A program made the position numbers and the translations under genes. Shown one piece after another: positions 40,084 to 48,780 of a DNA stretch of 64,000 nucleotides. The notes beneath the pieces were generated by a model that saw only the letters and a list, made by a program, of their open reading frames with translations, was not told the origin of the DNA and ran no database searches. Where the stretch lies: contig NZ_JAKGSG010000058.1 in NCBI RefSeq assembly GCF_021568775.1, positions 1 to 64,000 of the forward strand, given 5' to 3'. Positions within the stretch are counted from its first letter, which is position 1; each line of letters begins with the position of its first letter. The stretch is from Antribacter soli (GTDB lineage Bacteria > Actinomycetota > Actinomycetes > Actinomycetales > Cellulomonadaceae).

Positions 40084-41295
40084 TTGCCGAACCGCACCAT
40101 GCTCCGTCGCGCGTCCGCCGCCCTGGCCGGCGCCGCCGCGCTCCTCGCCCCGCTCGCCGTCGCTCCCGCGACGGCCGCGGAGCCCGAGGCCACGATCCTG
40201 GGCGCCGCCGCCCCCAATGCGATCGCGGGCTCGTACATCGTGGTCCTCAAGGACCCCACCGTGTCCACGGCCGGCGTGAAGAGCACGGCCGCCGGCCTCG
40301 CCGCGAAGTTCGGCGGCGACGTCGCGCAGACGTGGTCCGCCGGCGTGAAGGGCTTCGAGGTCGAGCTCTCCGCGGGCCAGGCGAAGAAGCTCGCCGCCGA
40401 CCCTGCCGTCGCCTACGTGGAGCAGAACGCCACCGTCTCGATCGCCGCCACCCAGGCACCGACCCCGTCGTGGGGCCTGGACCGCATCGACCAGCGCGCC
40501 CTGCCGCTGAACAGCAGCTACACCTACCCGAACACCGGGTCAGGCGTCACCGCCTACATCGTCGACACGGGCATCCTCACCACCCACACCGACTTCGGCG
40601 GTCGCGCGGTCTCCGGCTACGACTTCGTCGACAACGACTCCAACGCCACCGACTGCAACGGCCACGGCACGCACGTCGCCGGCACCGTCGGCGGGTCCTC
40701 CTACGGCGTCGCCAAGGGCGTCAGCCTCGTCGGCGTCCGCGTCCTCGACTGCGCCGGCTCCGGCACCTGGGCCGGGGTCGTCGCCGGCATCAACTGGGTC
40801 GCGTCCGACCACGCCGCCGGCGAGGCGGCCGTCGCCAACATGTCGCTCGGCGGCGGCACCTCTGCGGCCGTGAACGACGCGGTCGCCGCGGCGATCGCGG
40901 ACGGCGTGACCTTCGCGGTGGCTGCGGGCAACGACAACCGCGACGCGTGCCGCTTCTCCCCGGCCAGCACTCCGACGGCCATCACCGTGGGCGCCACGAC
41001 GAGCACCGACGCCCGCGCGTCGTACTCGAACTTCGGGACGTGCGTCGACATCTTCGCGCCGGGCTCGTCCATCACGTCCGCCTGGTACACGTCGACGACC
41101 GCGACGAACACCATCTCGGGCACCTCGATGGCCACCCCGCACGTCGCCGGCGCCGCCGCCCTCGTGCTCGCCGCCCACCCCGGCTACACGCCTGCCCAGG
41201 TCCGGGACACGCTCGTGAGCACCGCCACGGCCGGCGTCGTCACGAACCCAGGCCGCAACTCGCCGAACGTCCTGCTGTACGTCGGCGCGCTCTGA
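40084..41295 (+). CDS. Secreted S8 subtilase, short form
   Basis: 403-residue secreted protease without C-terminal extension. Signal peptide 1-32, I9 propeptide about 50-118, catalytic domain with Asp161 (YIVDTG), His194 (NGHGTHVAG) and Ser348 (SGTSMATPH), and oxyanion Asn in AAGNDN. TTG start behind GAAGGAGGA. It is strikingly close to the first copy at DNA level through the Asp-His region (about 38.1-38.3 kb versus 40.5-40.8 kb), with most codons identical, which suggests recent duplication or gene conversion. Confidence 0.94.
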   Translation: MPNRTMLRRASAALAGAAALLAPLAVAPATAAEPEATILGAAAPNAIAGSYIVVLKDPTVSTAGVKSTAAGLAAKFGGDVAQTWSAGVKGFEVELSAGQAKKLAADPAVAYVEQNATVSIAATQAPTPSWGLDRIDQRALPLNSSYTYPNTGSGVTAYIVDTGILTTHTDFGGRAVSGYDFVDNDSNATDCNGHGTHVAGTVGGSSYGVAKGVSLVGVRVLDCAGSGTWAGVVAGINWVASDHAAGEAAVANMSLGGGTSAAVNDAVAAAIADGVTFAVAAGNDNRDACRFSPASTPTAITVGATTSTDARASYSNFGTCVDIFAPGSSITSAWYTSTTATNTISGTSMATPHVAGAAALVLAAHPGYTPAQVRDTLVSTATAGVVTNPGRNSPNVLLYVGAL

Positions 41296-41314
41296 CCTCT
41301 TTCACAGACTGCGG

Positions 41315-41350
41315 GGGCCGTCGGCCGGGCTTGTGCCCGGTCGGCGGCCC
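41315..41350 (+). terminator. Terminator after the second S8 protease
   Basis: 16-bp stem GGGCCGTCGGCCGGGC / GCCCGGTCGGCGGCCC with two G-U pairs and a 4-nt loop TTGT. Confidence 0.7.
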
Positions 41351-41403
41351 TCGCTGTTTGCTGCACGAAGGTGTTCGGGCGCCCCGGTTCCATAAGGCGA
41401 GAG

Positions 41404-41459
41404 TATGAAAAAGTCATATGCACGGTTTAACCCATATGAAATTTTTGTCCAAATAAACT
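41404..41459 (+). promoter_or_regulatory. Promoter of the third S8 protease with shared 17-bp motif
   Basis: TATGAAAAAGTCATATG (41404-41420) and -10 TAAACT (41454-41459), 33 nt apart, the same spacing as the second copy. A second CATATG lies at 41433-41438. This is the most AT-rich stretch in the window. Confidence 0.65.
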
Positions 41460-41532
41460 TTCGGAAACACCGTCCGTGGCAGGGCTTGTCCAGGTCAGGC
41501 CCCACGTCCCGGGCGCTTCCGAAGGAGAAGAG

Positions 41533-42747
41533 TTGACGAACCGCATCACGCTCCGCCGTGGGTCCGCCGCCATGGCCGGCCTCGCGCTGCTCCTCACCCC
41601 GCTCGTCGCCGCCCCCGCGGCCGCCGCTGCGCAGCCCGACGGCGTCATCGCCGGCGCGGGTGCGCCGGAGGCCGTCGAGGGCTCGTACATCGTCGTCCTG
41701 CAGGCCTCGGCCGTGAGCAAGGCCGAGGTCAAGGGCAAGGCGGACGGCCTCGTGCGGAAGTTCGGCGGCCAGGTCGAGCAGACCTGGGGCGACGCGCTGC
41801 GTGGCTTCGAGGTCACCATGTCGGAGCAGCAGGCCAAGCAGCTGGCCGCCGACCCGGCGGTGGCCCTGGTCGAGCAGAACGCCGAGGTGACCATCTCGGC
41901 CACCCAGGCACCGACCCCGTCGTGGGGCCTGGACCGCATCGACCAGCGCGCCCTGCCGCTGAACAGCAGCTACACCTACCCGAACTCGGGCTCGGGCGTG
42001 AAGGCCTACATCATCGACACGGGCATCCTCACGACCCACTCGGACTTCGGCGGCCGGGCGATCCACGGCTACGACTTCGTCAGCAACGACTCCAACGCGA
42101 CCGACTGCAACGGTCACGGCACGCACGTCGCCGGAACCGTCGGGGGCACCACCTACGGCGTCGCCAAGAGCGTCACGCTCGTCGGCGTCCGCGTCCTGGA
42201 CTGCGCCGGCTCGGGCACCACCGCCGGCGTGATCAACGGCATCAACTGGGTGACGTCGAACCACCTCGCCGGCCAGAAGGCCGTCGCCAACATGTCGCTC
42301 GGCGGCGGCTTCTCGTCGTCCATCAACAACGCGGTCGCCGCCGCGATCGCCGACGGCGTCGTCTTCGCCGTCGCCGCGGGCAACGAGAACACCAACGCCT
42401 GCACCAAGTCGCCCGCCAGCACGACCGCCGCGATCACGGTCGGCGCCACGACGAGCACCGACGCCCGTGCGTCGTACTCGAACTACGGCTCGTGCCTCGA
42501 CATCTTCGCCCCCGGCTCGTCGATCAAGTCCGCCTGGTACACCTCGACGACCGCGACGAACACCATCTCGGGCACCTCGATGGCCACCCCGCACGTCGCC
42601 GGCGCCGCGGCGCTCGTGCTCGCTGCCCACCCGACCTACACCCCGGCCCAGGTCCGGGACGCCCTCGTGAACAACTCGACCACCGGGCGCGTCACGAGCC
42701 CGGGGACCAGCTCGCCGAACCGGCTGCTGTACGTCGCCGCGTACTGA
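41533..42747 (+). CDS. Secreted S8 subtilase, short form
   Basis: 404-residue paralogue of the previous gene. Signal peptide 1-33, I9 propeptide about 51-119, catalytic Asp162 (YIIDTG), His195 (GHGTH) and Ser349 (SGTSMATPH), and Asn in AAGNEN. The TTG start is behind GAAGGAGA. The propeptide is more diverged from the other two than the catalytic domain, as expected if the core is conserved or gene-converted. Each paralogue has its own promoter and terminator, so they are separately expressed but probably co-regulated. Confidence 0.94.
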   Translation: MTNRITLRRGSAAMAGLALLLTPLVAAPAAAAAQPDGVIAGAGAPEAVEGSYIVVLQASAVSKAEVKGKADGLVRKFGGQVEQTWGDALRGFEVTMSEQQAKQLAADPAVALVEQNAEVTISATQAPTPSWGLDRIDQRALPLNSSYTYPNSGSGVKAYIIDTGILTTHSDFGGRAIHGYDFVSNDSNATDCNGHGTHVAGTVGGTTYGVAKSVTLVGVRVLDCAGSGTTAGVINGINWVTSNHLAGQKAVANMSLGGGFSSSINNAVAAAIADGVVFAVAAGNENTNACTKSPASTTAAITVGATTSTDARASYSNYGSCLDIFAPGSSIKSAWYTSTTATNTISGTSMATPHVAGAAALVLAAHPTYTPAQVRDALVNNSTTGRVTSPGTSSPNRLLYVAAY

Positions 42748-42773
42748 CCTGAGGCGCGAGCTGATCTGATCGG

Positions 42774-42828
42774 CGAGGGCCTCCGGACCGTGCAGACCGC
42801 GGGCGGCGGCACGGTGCCGAGGCCCTCG
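42774..42828 (+). terminator. Terminator after the third S8 protease
   Basis: 19-bp arms CGAGGGCCTCCGGACCGTG / CACGGTGCCGAGGCCCTCG with two internal mismatches and a 17-base loop, 26 bases after the stop. Confidence 0.65.
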
Positions 42829-42860
42829 GGCTGCCGCCCGGGGGCGCCGGCTCAGCGGTA

Positions 42861-43037
42861 GAGGCGCACGTCCTCGACCGAGCGGCGAGCGCCGTCATCG
42901 GCGCCATGGACGGCCTGCAGGTGCAGTGGCTGCTCGACCCCGCCGCCGTGGACCTCGCGGACTCCACGGCGTTCGCGATCGAGGCGATCCTGGCGGCGAC
43001 GCCGGCGGGATCCAGACGAGACCGGCCGCTGGCCTGA
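42861..43037 (+). pseudogene. C-terminal fragment of a TetR-family regulator
   Basis: In one open frame ending in TGA the translation includes AVIGAMDGLQVQWLLDPAAV then DLADSTAFAIEAILA. DGLQVQWLLDP is the hallmark of the ligand-domain C-terminus of many actinobacterial TetR regulators. The upstream helix-turn-helix and most of the ligand domain (about 130-150 residues) are missing, and the sequence upstream is the protease terminator. No ribosome-binding site is seen. It is a remnant. Confidence 0.7.
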
Positions 43038-43064
43038 CCACCTGCACCGCTCAGCGGCGTCGCC

Positions 43065-45398
43065 TCACCAGGTCGTCGGCAGGGCCACGTACGGCTCGCG
43101 CGACGGCGGGACGTCCATCTTCTGCAGCGTGAAGCCCATGACGTCCTTGAAGACCGGAGCCGCGATGTCGCCGCCGTAGATCGAGCTGTGCGGCGACTTG
43201 AGGAACACCGACACCGTGTAGCGCGGGTCGTCGGCCGGGGCGACCCCGATGAACGACGACATATACGTGTAGGCCGACGAGCTGACCCACATCTGGGCCG
43301 TACCGGTCTTGCCGGCGACCCGGTAGCCCGGGATGCTCGCCGCGTTACCGGTGCCCTCGTCGACCACGGACTCCAGCATCTGCATCACGGTGTCGGCGGT
43401 CTTCTCGGAGATGACCCGCTCCCCCGCCGGCCGGTCCGCCGGGGTGAACGCGCCGTCGTCGGCCACCGAGCCCGCGAGCAGCGAGGGCGTCGTCCGCACG
43501 CCGCCGTTCGCGATGGTGGAGAACACCGACGTTGCCTGCATCGCGCTGACCGAGACACCCTGCCCGAACAGGACCGCGTACCGCGTACGCCCGTCCCACG
43601 CGTCCGCGCTGTCCACGATGATGCCGGGCGACTCGCCCGGCAGGCCGAGCCCCGTCCGCTCGCCGAACCCGAACTTGCGCAGGTAGTCGTACCGCACCTG
43701 GACCGGGATCTTCTCCCCGACCTGCACGGTGCCCGTGTTGGACGACTGCGCCAGCACGCCCGTCAGGGTCAGGCGCTCCGTGGGGTGCTCGTGCGAGTCG
43801 TGGAAGGTCTGCCCGTTGGGCGTCGTGTACGTGAACGGCACCGTGAACTGGCTGTCAGGCGTCCAGGCACCCGTCTCGAGGGCGGCCGCCATCGTGATGA
43901 CCTTGCCGGTCGAGCCCGGCTCGAACACGACCGACACTGCCCGCGACCCGTCCGCGACGGCCGCGGTGGACCGGTCGTTCGGGTCGGCCGCACCGGAGTC
44001 CGCGAGCGCCAGCAGCTCGCCCGTGCGCACGTCCTGGACCAGGACCATGCCGTACTCCGCGCCCGTCGAGCTCACTGCCGCGTCGATCGCGTCCTGCGCC
44101 TTCCACTGCACGTCGTGCACCAGCGTGAGGCGCACGTCCTGACCGGGAACCGCCGGGACGGACTGCTGCTCACCCGTCGGGATGTTCAGGCCGTCGCGGC
44201 TGCGCTCGAACGTCACCGAGCCGGCCGTGCCGGCCAGCAGGTCGTCGTACGCCCCCTCCACGCCGCCCTGGCCCACCTGGTCCGAGTTCACGAACCCCAC
44301 GACCGTGCCGCCCACCGACCCCGACGGATAGGTCCGCTTCGACGTCAGGTCCGTGCGGACGTACGCGCGGATCGACAGATCGGCGATGGCGCGCTGCACC
44401 TCCGGCACCACGTCCCGCGCGAGCACCACGTATCCCCTGTCGCCGGTGAGCTCGGCGGCGAGCACCGCCTTCTCCGTCCCGAGGACCGGCGCCAGGAGCT
44501 GCGCGATCCCCAGCGCCCCGTCCTCCACCGGCAGCCCCTCGGCGTCGACGCGGCTGCCGCCGTCGAACTCCTGGATCGACGCCTGGTCTGCGACCACCGT
44601 GTACCGGTCCACCGACGTCGCGAGCACCACGCCGTCGGCGTCAGTGATGTCGCCGCGGTGCGCGGGCGTCACGGACGTCAGCAGGCGCGCGTCCTGCGCG
44701 TCCTGGGCCAGGCCCGGGCCGTCGATCACCTGCACCTGCACCAGCCGCACGACAAAGATGAGCACCACGATCGCCGCCAGCCCGACGAGCCAGCGCTGCC
44801 GCAGCTCGGGGTTGCCCGGACGGCGCCGCGGCGCCGGGCGCGCGACACGCCGGCGCGACGGCGCGGAGCGGCGCGGCGGCGCCTGCAGCGCGGTGGCGGT
44901 GCGGGTGGTCCGGTTCGCTCCGGTCCGGGTGGCCTTTCCGGCTCCGGCCTTGGCGCCCGCTGCCCGACGCCGGTCGCCCGCCCCGGGTGCACCCGTCGCC
45001 TTGGCGGTGCCCGTCCGGGCGGCGGGTGCCGCTCCCCGGGGCGACCGGACCGGCTTGGCCGCATCCCGCGCGGGGGCGCCGGACTGCCGCGCCGGGGCGC
45101 CGGAACGGGGGGCGGGCGCGCCCGAGCGGGGCGCCGGGGCGGCGGAACGGGGCGCGGGCGCGCCGGAGCGGGGAGTGCCGCCGGACCGGGGCGCCGCGCC
45201 GGAGCGCGGGGCGTCCGCGCGCGGCGCGCCCGAACGTGGCGTGCCGGTACGGCCACCACCGGGAGCCGGCTTGCCCGAGGAACCGCCCGCGCGCGGTGCC
45301 CCGGAGCGCGGCTCACCCCCGCGCGGGGTACCGCCCTGCCGCCCCCCCGAGGGGGTGGCACGACCGCGCGAGGCGCGCTCCGGCGTCGGACGGGTCAT
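43065..45398 (-). CDS. ftsI: Septal class B penicillin-binding protein FtsI (PBP3)
   Basis: Transpeptidase of the divisome, 777 residues. Very long cytoplasmic tail (1-195), Arg/Pro/Gly/Ala-rich, with an imperfect (S)GAPAPR-type repeat. TM segment about 197-217. Pedestal domain, then transpeptidase with Ser496 in PGSTGKVITMAA, SSN 552-554, and KTG 697-699 in VAGKTGTAQMW. No PASTA domain. The ATG overlaps the ftsL stop (ATGA). In other actinobacteria murE would follow directly; here the protease block intervenes, so ftsI ends its operon. Confidence 0.96.
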   Translation of the reverse strand: MTRPTPERASRGRATPSGGRQGGTPRGGEPRSGAPRAGGSSGKPAPGGGRTGTPRSGAPRADAPRSGAAPRSGGTPRSGAPAPRSAAPAPRSGAPAPRSGAPARQSGAPARDAAKPVRSPRGAAPAARTGTAKATGAPGAGDRRRAAGAKAGAGKATRTGANRTTRTATALQAPPRRSAPSRRRVARPAPRRRPGNPELRQRWLVGLAAIVVLIFVVRLVQVQVIDGPGLAQDAQDARLLTSVTPAHRGDITDADGVVLATSVDRYTVVADQASIQEFDGGSRVDAEGLPVEDGALGIAQLLAPVLGTEKAVLAAELTGDRGYVVLARDVVPEVQRAIADLSIRAYVRTDLTSKRTYPSGSVGGTVVGFVNSDQVGQGGVEGAYDDLLAGTAGSVTFERSRDGLNIPTGEQQSVPAVPGQDVRLTLVHDVQWKAQDAIDAAVSSTGAEYGMVLVQDVRTGELLALADSGAADPNDRSTAAVADGSRAVSVVFEPGSTGKVITMAAALETGAWTPDSQFTVPFTYTTPNGQTFHDSHEHPTERLTLTGVLAQSSNTGTVQVGEKIPVQVRYDYLRKFGFGERTGLGLPGESPGIIVDSADAWDGRTRYAVLFGQGVSVSAMQATSVFSTIANGGVRTTPSLLAGSVADDGAFTPADRPAGERVISEKTADTVMQMLESVVDEGTGNAASIPGYRVAGKTGTAQMWVSSSAYTYMSSFIGVAPADDPRYTVSVFLKSPHSSIYGGDIAAPVFKDVMGFTLQKMDVPPSREPYVALPTTW

Positions 45399-45835
45399 GG
45401 GGTGGCCCCCGTCACCACCTGCCCGGTGAGGACGCTGATCATCGTCGGGTTCTCCGCCGGGACCATGCCCAGGCGCCGGGCCTTGTCGTCGAGCTGGGCC
45501 TCCGCCTGGCGGACGCCCTCCTGCAGACCCTGCACGTCCTGTGCGGTGCGGCCCACGTCGCGCTGGAGCTGCGACATCTCGTACGAGCCGCGGGCGAGCG
45601 TCGTGTTCAGCACGAGCACGGCGAGCAGCGCGCCGAGCAGGATCGTCGCGCACAGGACGAGGAACGGCACACCCGAGGTCGAGTGGAGGGGCGCGCGCAC
45701 GGCGTCGAACCGGCCGCGGCGGTAGGCCGCACCACCGGTGATCGCGGTCAGCGGTGTGCGGCGGCGCCGCTGCTCGGCCGGGCCCTCGTGCTCACGACGC
45801 GCCGGGGCGAGCGGGCGGGTGCGCTCTGCGCTCAT
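45395..45835 (-). CDS. ftsL: FtsL-like divisome protein
   Basis: 146-residue bitopic protein. Basic cytoplasmic tail (1-50), TM segment about 57-77 ([19 protein letters not shown]), and an extracytoplasmic leucine-zipper-like coiled coil about 85-122. It occupies the rsmH-ftsL-ftsI position and overlaps both neighbours (ATGA). Sequence conservation of FtsL is low, so the call rests on topology and position. Confidence 0.85.
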   Translation of the reverse strand: MSAERTRPLAPARREHEGPAEQRRRRTPLTAITGGAAYRRGRFDAVRAPLHSTSGVPFLVLCATILLGALLAVLVLNTTLARGSYEMSQLQRDVGRTAQDVQGLQEGVRQAEAQLDDKARRLGMVPAENPTMISVLTGQVVTGATP

Positions 45836-46839
45836 CGTCGGTCCTCCTTCGTCGTGGTCCTCATGTGGTCGGGGGTGGGGCGGATGCGCCGGGCCGCCCG
45901 CAGCCGGACCGACGCCGAGCGCGGGTTGCGCTCCAGCTCCTCCGCGTCCGCCTCCTCGGCGCCCCGGGTCAGGGCCTCCAGGTACGGCTTGTGCGTCTCG
46001 GGCTCGACCGGCAGGCCCGCGGGCGCGGACGACGTGATGCCCCGCGTGATCTCGCGCTTGACGATCCGGTCCTCGAGCGAGTGGTACGACTCGACGACGA
46101 TCCGGCCCCCCACCGCCAGGACGTCGATCGCGGCCGGGACCGCGCGCTCCAGTGCCTGCAGCTCGCTGTTCACCTCGATGCGCAGCGCCTGGAACGTCCG
46201 CTTGCCCGGGTGGCCGCCCGTCTTGCGGGTGGCAGCCGGGATCGTTGCGCGCAGGAGGTCGACCAGGTCGCCGCTACGCTCCCAGGGCCGCTGCGCTCGC
46301 CGCCGCACGATCGCTCGCGCGATCTTCGGCGCGAACCGCTCCTCGCCGTACACGCGCAGGATCCGCGTCAGGTCGCGCTCGTCGTACGTGTTGAGCACGT
46401 CCGCCGCCGTGAGCCCGCGTGTCGGGTCCATGCGCATGTCGAGCGGCGCGTCCTGCGCGTACGCGAAGCCCCGCTCCGTCTCGTCGAGCTGGAGCGAGCT
46501 GACGCCAAGGTCCATGAGGACGCCCTGCACGCCGCCAGGGGCGTGCTCGGCCACGACCTCGCCGATCTCGTCGTACACGGCGTGCACCGGCGTGAACCGG
46601 CCGCCGAACCGCTCCAGCCGTGCGCCGGCGAGGCGCAGCGCCTGCGGGTCGCGGTCGATGCCGACGACGCGGGCGTTCGGGAGCTGCGCCAGGACGGCCT
46701 CGGTGTGGCCGCCCATGCCGAGCGTGCAGTCCACCAGGACCGCGCCGGGCTCGGCGAAGGCCGGCGCGAGGAGGTCGACGCAGCGCTGGAGGAGGACCGG
46801 CAGGTGGCGGTCGCGGGTGTCGCGCTCGTCGGTCATCAT
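45832..46839 (-). CDS. rsmH: 16S rRNA m4C1402 methyltransferase RsmH (MraW)
   Basis: SAM-dependent N4-methyltransferase of 16S rRNA C1402, 335 residues. Starts [16 protein letters not shown] loop [37 protein letters not shown], and [16 protein letters not shown] near the C-terminus. The ATG at 46839 follows GGAGG by 5 nt, better than the upstream start at 46899. Confidence 0.97.
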   Translation of the reverse strand: MMTDERDTRDRHLPVLLQRCVDLLAPAFAEPGAVLVDCTLGMGGHTEAVLAQLPNARVVGIDRDPQALRLAGARLERFGGRFTPVHAVYDEIGEVVAEHAPGGVQGVLMDLGVSSLQLDETERGFAYAQDAPLDMRMDPTRGLTAADVLNTYDERDLTRILRVYGEERFAPKIARAIVRRRAQRPWERSGDLVDLLRATIPAATRKTGGHPGKRTFQALRIEVNSELQALERAVPAAIDVLAVGGRIVVESYHSLEDRIVKREITRGITSSAPAGLPVEPETHKPYLEALTRGAEEADAEELERNPRSASVRLRAARRIRPTPDHMRTTTKEDRR

Positions 46840-47061
46840 GCGTCCTCCTCTCGGCTCGCTCGTGCTCACGGTGGTGGTTCGGTCCTGCGGTGTCGGCACC
46901 CGGGGACCCTACGGCCAGCCACCGACATTCATGGCAACGAGTCCGAGAGCCAGAGCCGGCCCGTCCGGTCAGGTCTCCCTCCGCTCCTTTCCGGCACCGG
47001 GGAAGTGTGCCGGACCCTTGCGGGAGGAGGCCTCACCGGGCGAACCGGCGGGCGAATCTGG

Positions 47062-47535
47062 TCAGAAGCCGACACCCGGGAAGATCTCCTCGGCGGTCTC
47101 GGCGTAGTCGGACTCCTGCTCTTGCTGGTAGGTGGCCCAGGCGCTCGCGTCCCAGACCTCCACTCGCGTGCCGACCCCGATCACGGCGACGTCGCGATCG
47201 AGCCCGGCGTAGTCCCGCAGCGGGGCCGGGATGCCGATCCGGCCCTGCTTGTCGGGCACCTCGTCGCTCGCGCCCGACAGGAACATCCGCAGGTAGTCCC
47301 GCGCCTGCCGGCTCGTGACCGGCGCTTGACTGATCTGCTCGTACATGCGGTTGAACTGGTCTATCGGCAGCAGGAACAAGCACCTCTCCTGCCCTCGGGT
47401 CATGACGAGCCCGGACGCCAGACGACCCCGGAACTTGGCGGGAAGGATGAGCCTGCCCTTCTCGTCGAGCCTCGGGGTGTAGGTGCCGAGAAGCAGGCCC
47501 GAACCGTTGAACACCCCTGATGTTGCTGTGTCCAC
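47062..47535 (-). CDS. mraZ: MraZ transcriptional regulator of the dcw cluster
   Basis: 157-residue DNA-binding protein with two AbrB-like MraZ domains: [20 protein letters not shown] and [17 protein letters not shown] chose GTG at 47535 ([11 protein letters not shown]) because GGGAGG lies 8 nt upstream. A GTG at 47514 would give the usual 150-residue form. Its operator (three GTGGAG repeats) is immediately upstream. First gene of the dcw cluster. Confidence 0.95.
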   Translation of the reverse strand: MDTATSGVFNGSGLLLGTYTPRLDEKGRLILPAKFRGRLASGLVMTRGQERCLFLLPIDQFNRMYEQISQAPVTSRQARDYLRMFLSGASDEVPDKQGRIGIPAPLRDYAGLDRDVAVIGVGTRVEVWDASAWATYQQEQESDYAETAEEIFPGVGF

Positions 47536-47565
47536 GGCACGCACCTCCCCTCGGGCTCCCGCGCG

Positions 47566-47591
47566 CTCCACGGTACTCCACTTCCCTCCAC
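47566..47591 (-). promoter_or_regulatory. MraZ operator, three direct repeats
   Basis: On the minus strand GTGGAG occurs three times with an exact 10-bp period (plus-strand CTCCAC at 47566, 47576, 47586), 31-56 bp upstream of the mraZ start. This matches the known layout of MraZ boxes (GTGG-type repeats at one helical turn). A weaker fourth repeat may lie at 47596. A -35-like TTGACC is further upstream (plus-strand positions about 47631-47636). Confidence 0.75.
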
Positions 47592-47732
47592 TTCACTCGG
47601 GAAAACGGACGAGGGGCGCGCGGGGTTCCGGTCAAGATGCAGGTCAGGAACGCAAAGGATTGGTGGAGGGAAAGAGAGGCCCCGGCGCGTCGTGTCGCAT
47701 GCCTGGCCCGAGCGGTGCCGCGCACACGGGTT

Positions 47733-47834
<102 letters not shown>

Positions 47835-47856
47835 ACCGCCCGCACCGAACTACCGA

Positions 47857-48711
47857 TCACCCGGTTGTCAGGTCCGCGAACACCTTCCGGAACGCTGTGC
47901 GGCGGGGCGCGCCCGGAGCCGGGTCCCACACTGCGAGGACGACGTGCTCGAACCGCCCGGCGAACGCAGCTCCGGGCCGCAGCGGTGCGGCGAAGGCGCT
48001 GGCGACCTCCTCGGGGTCGTTGCGGAACACCCCGCACCCCCAGGCGCCCAGCACGACCCGCCGGTGGCCGTGCGCGTGCGCCGCCGCGAGCACCTTCCGG
48101 GCGCGGACCGCGAGGGCCGCCGGGACCTGCTCGGCCGTGCGCGGGTCGTCGATCGCGCCGCGGTTCGGCGCCGCCGAGGTCAGGAACGCCACGGGGTACG
48201 GCTCCTCGAGCAGGCGGCCGTCGTCGGCCCGGAAGACGGGAACCCGCGGGGACCAGATCATGTGGTCGGTGTAGAGCGGGTCACGCTGCTTGCGGTGCAC
48301 GTCGTAGAACGCCGGCGCAGCGTGCAACGACGCGGACAGGCCGGACGACCGCGCGAGCCCCTCCTCCTGAGCCTGCGCGCCGGTCAGGAAGCCGCCGCCA
48401 GGGTTCTTCGCGGAGGCGAAGCTCAGCGCGAGCGGCACGACGTCGTCCGTGCCGAGCCGTCGAGCCGCAGTCAGCGTGGTCTCGTCCGTCACCTCGATTC
48501 GGCTACCGGCAGCGGGGCCACGTGAGCGTTCGGCGGGGAGCCCTCGCAGGAGGTCGTCCAGCTCGGCCGGCGTGTGCAGGACCGTGCCGCGGACCGAGCG
48601 TGCCACCTCCTCGCCGATGCGCACGATGCGCCCTGAGGGCGCCCGGTACTCGCCGCGCCCGAGGATCTCCACGGTCTCCTGCGCGACCGTGCGCAACGCC
48701 TGCCTGTTCAC
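47857..48711 (-). CDS. TIGR02452 family, bacterial-type poly(ADP-ribose) glycohydrolase
   Basis: Macrodomain-type PARG, 284 residues. It cleaves ADP-ribose polymers or related ADP-ribosyl marks. The signature is intact: Gly105-107 (NPGGGFLTGAQAQEEGLARS) with catalytic Glu116/117, and GAWGCGVFRNDPEEVA in the C-terminal half. The ATG at 48711 starts MNRQALRTVAQETVEIL, the usual family beginning. No ADP-ribosyltransferase is seen in the window. The stop is near the suspect poly-C tract, but the ORF ends before it. Confidence 0.9.
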   Translation of the reverse strand: MNRQALRTVAQETVEILGRGEYRAPSGRIVRIGEEVARSVRGTVLHTPAELDDLLRGLPAERSRGPAAGSRIEVTDETTLTAARRLGTDDVVPLALSFASAKNPGGGFLTGAQAQEEGLARSSGLSASLHAAPAFYDVHRKQRDPLYTDHMIWSPRVPVFRADDGRLLEEPYPVAFLTSAAPNRGAIDDPRTAEQVPAALAVRARKVLAAAHAHGHRRVVLGAWGCGVFRNDPEEVASAFAAPLRPGAAFAGRFEHVVLAVWDPAPGAPRRTAFRKVFADLTTG

Positions 48712-48730
48712 GAGCCGGATCCTGCCAGAG

Positions 48731-48770
48731 ACGACGGACGCCCGGCGCGGGTGCGCCGGGCGTCCGTCGT
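48731..48770 (-). terminator. Terminator after the GH74 gene
   Basis: Perfect 18-bp stem ACGACGGACGCCCGGCGC / GCGCCGGGCGTCCGTCGT with loop GGGT, 10 bases after the stop. Confidence 0.8.
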
Positions 48771-48780
48771 GGGGCGACGG

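Larger units (their letters stand above)
42748..43064. other. Junction between the protease block and ftsI
   Basis: 317 bases without an intact gene. It holds the terminator of the third protease, then a degraded TetR C-terminus on the + strand, then the convergent end of ftsI. No terminator for ftsI is obvious. The remnant suggests that this junction has lost DNA. Confidence 0.7.
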
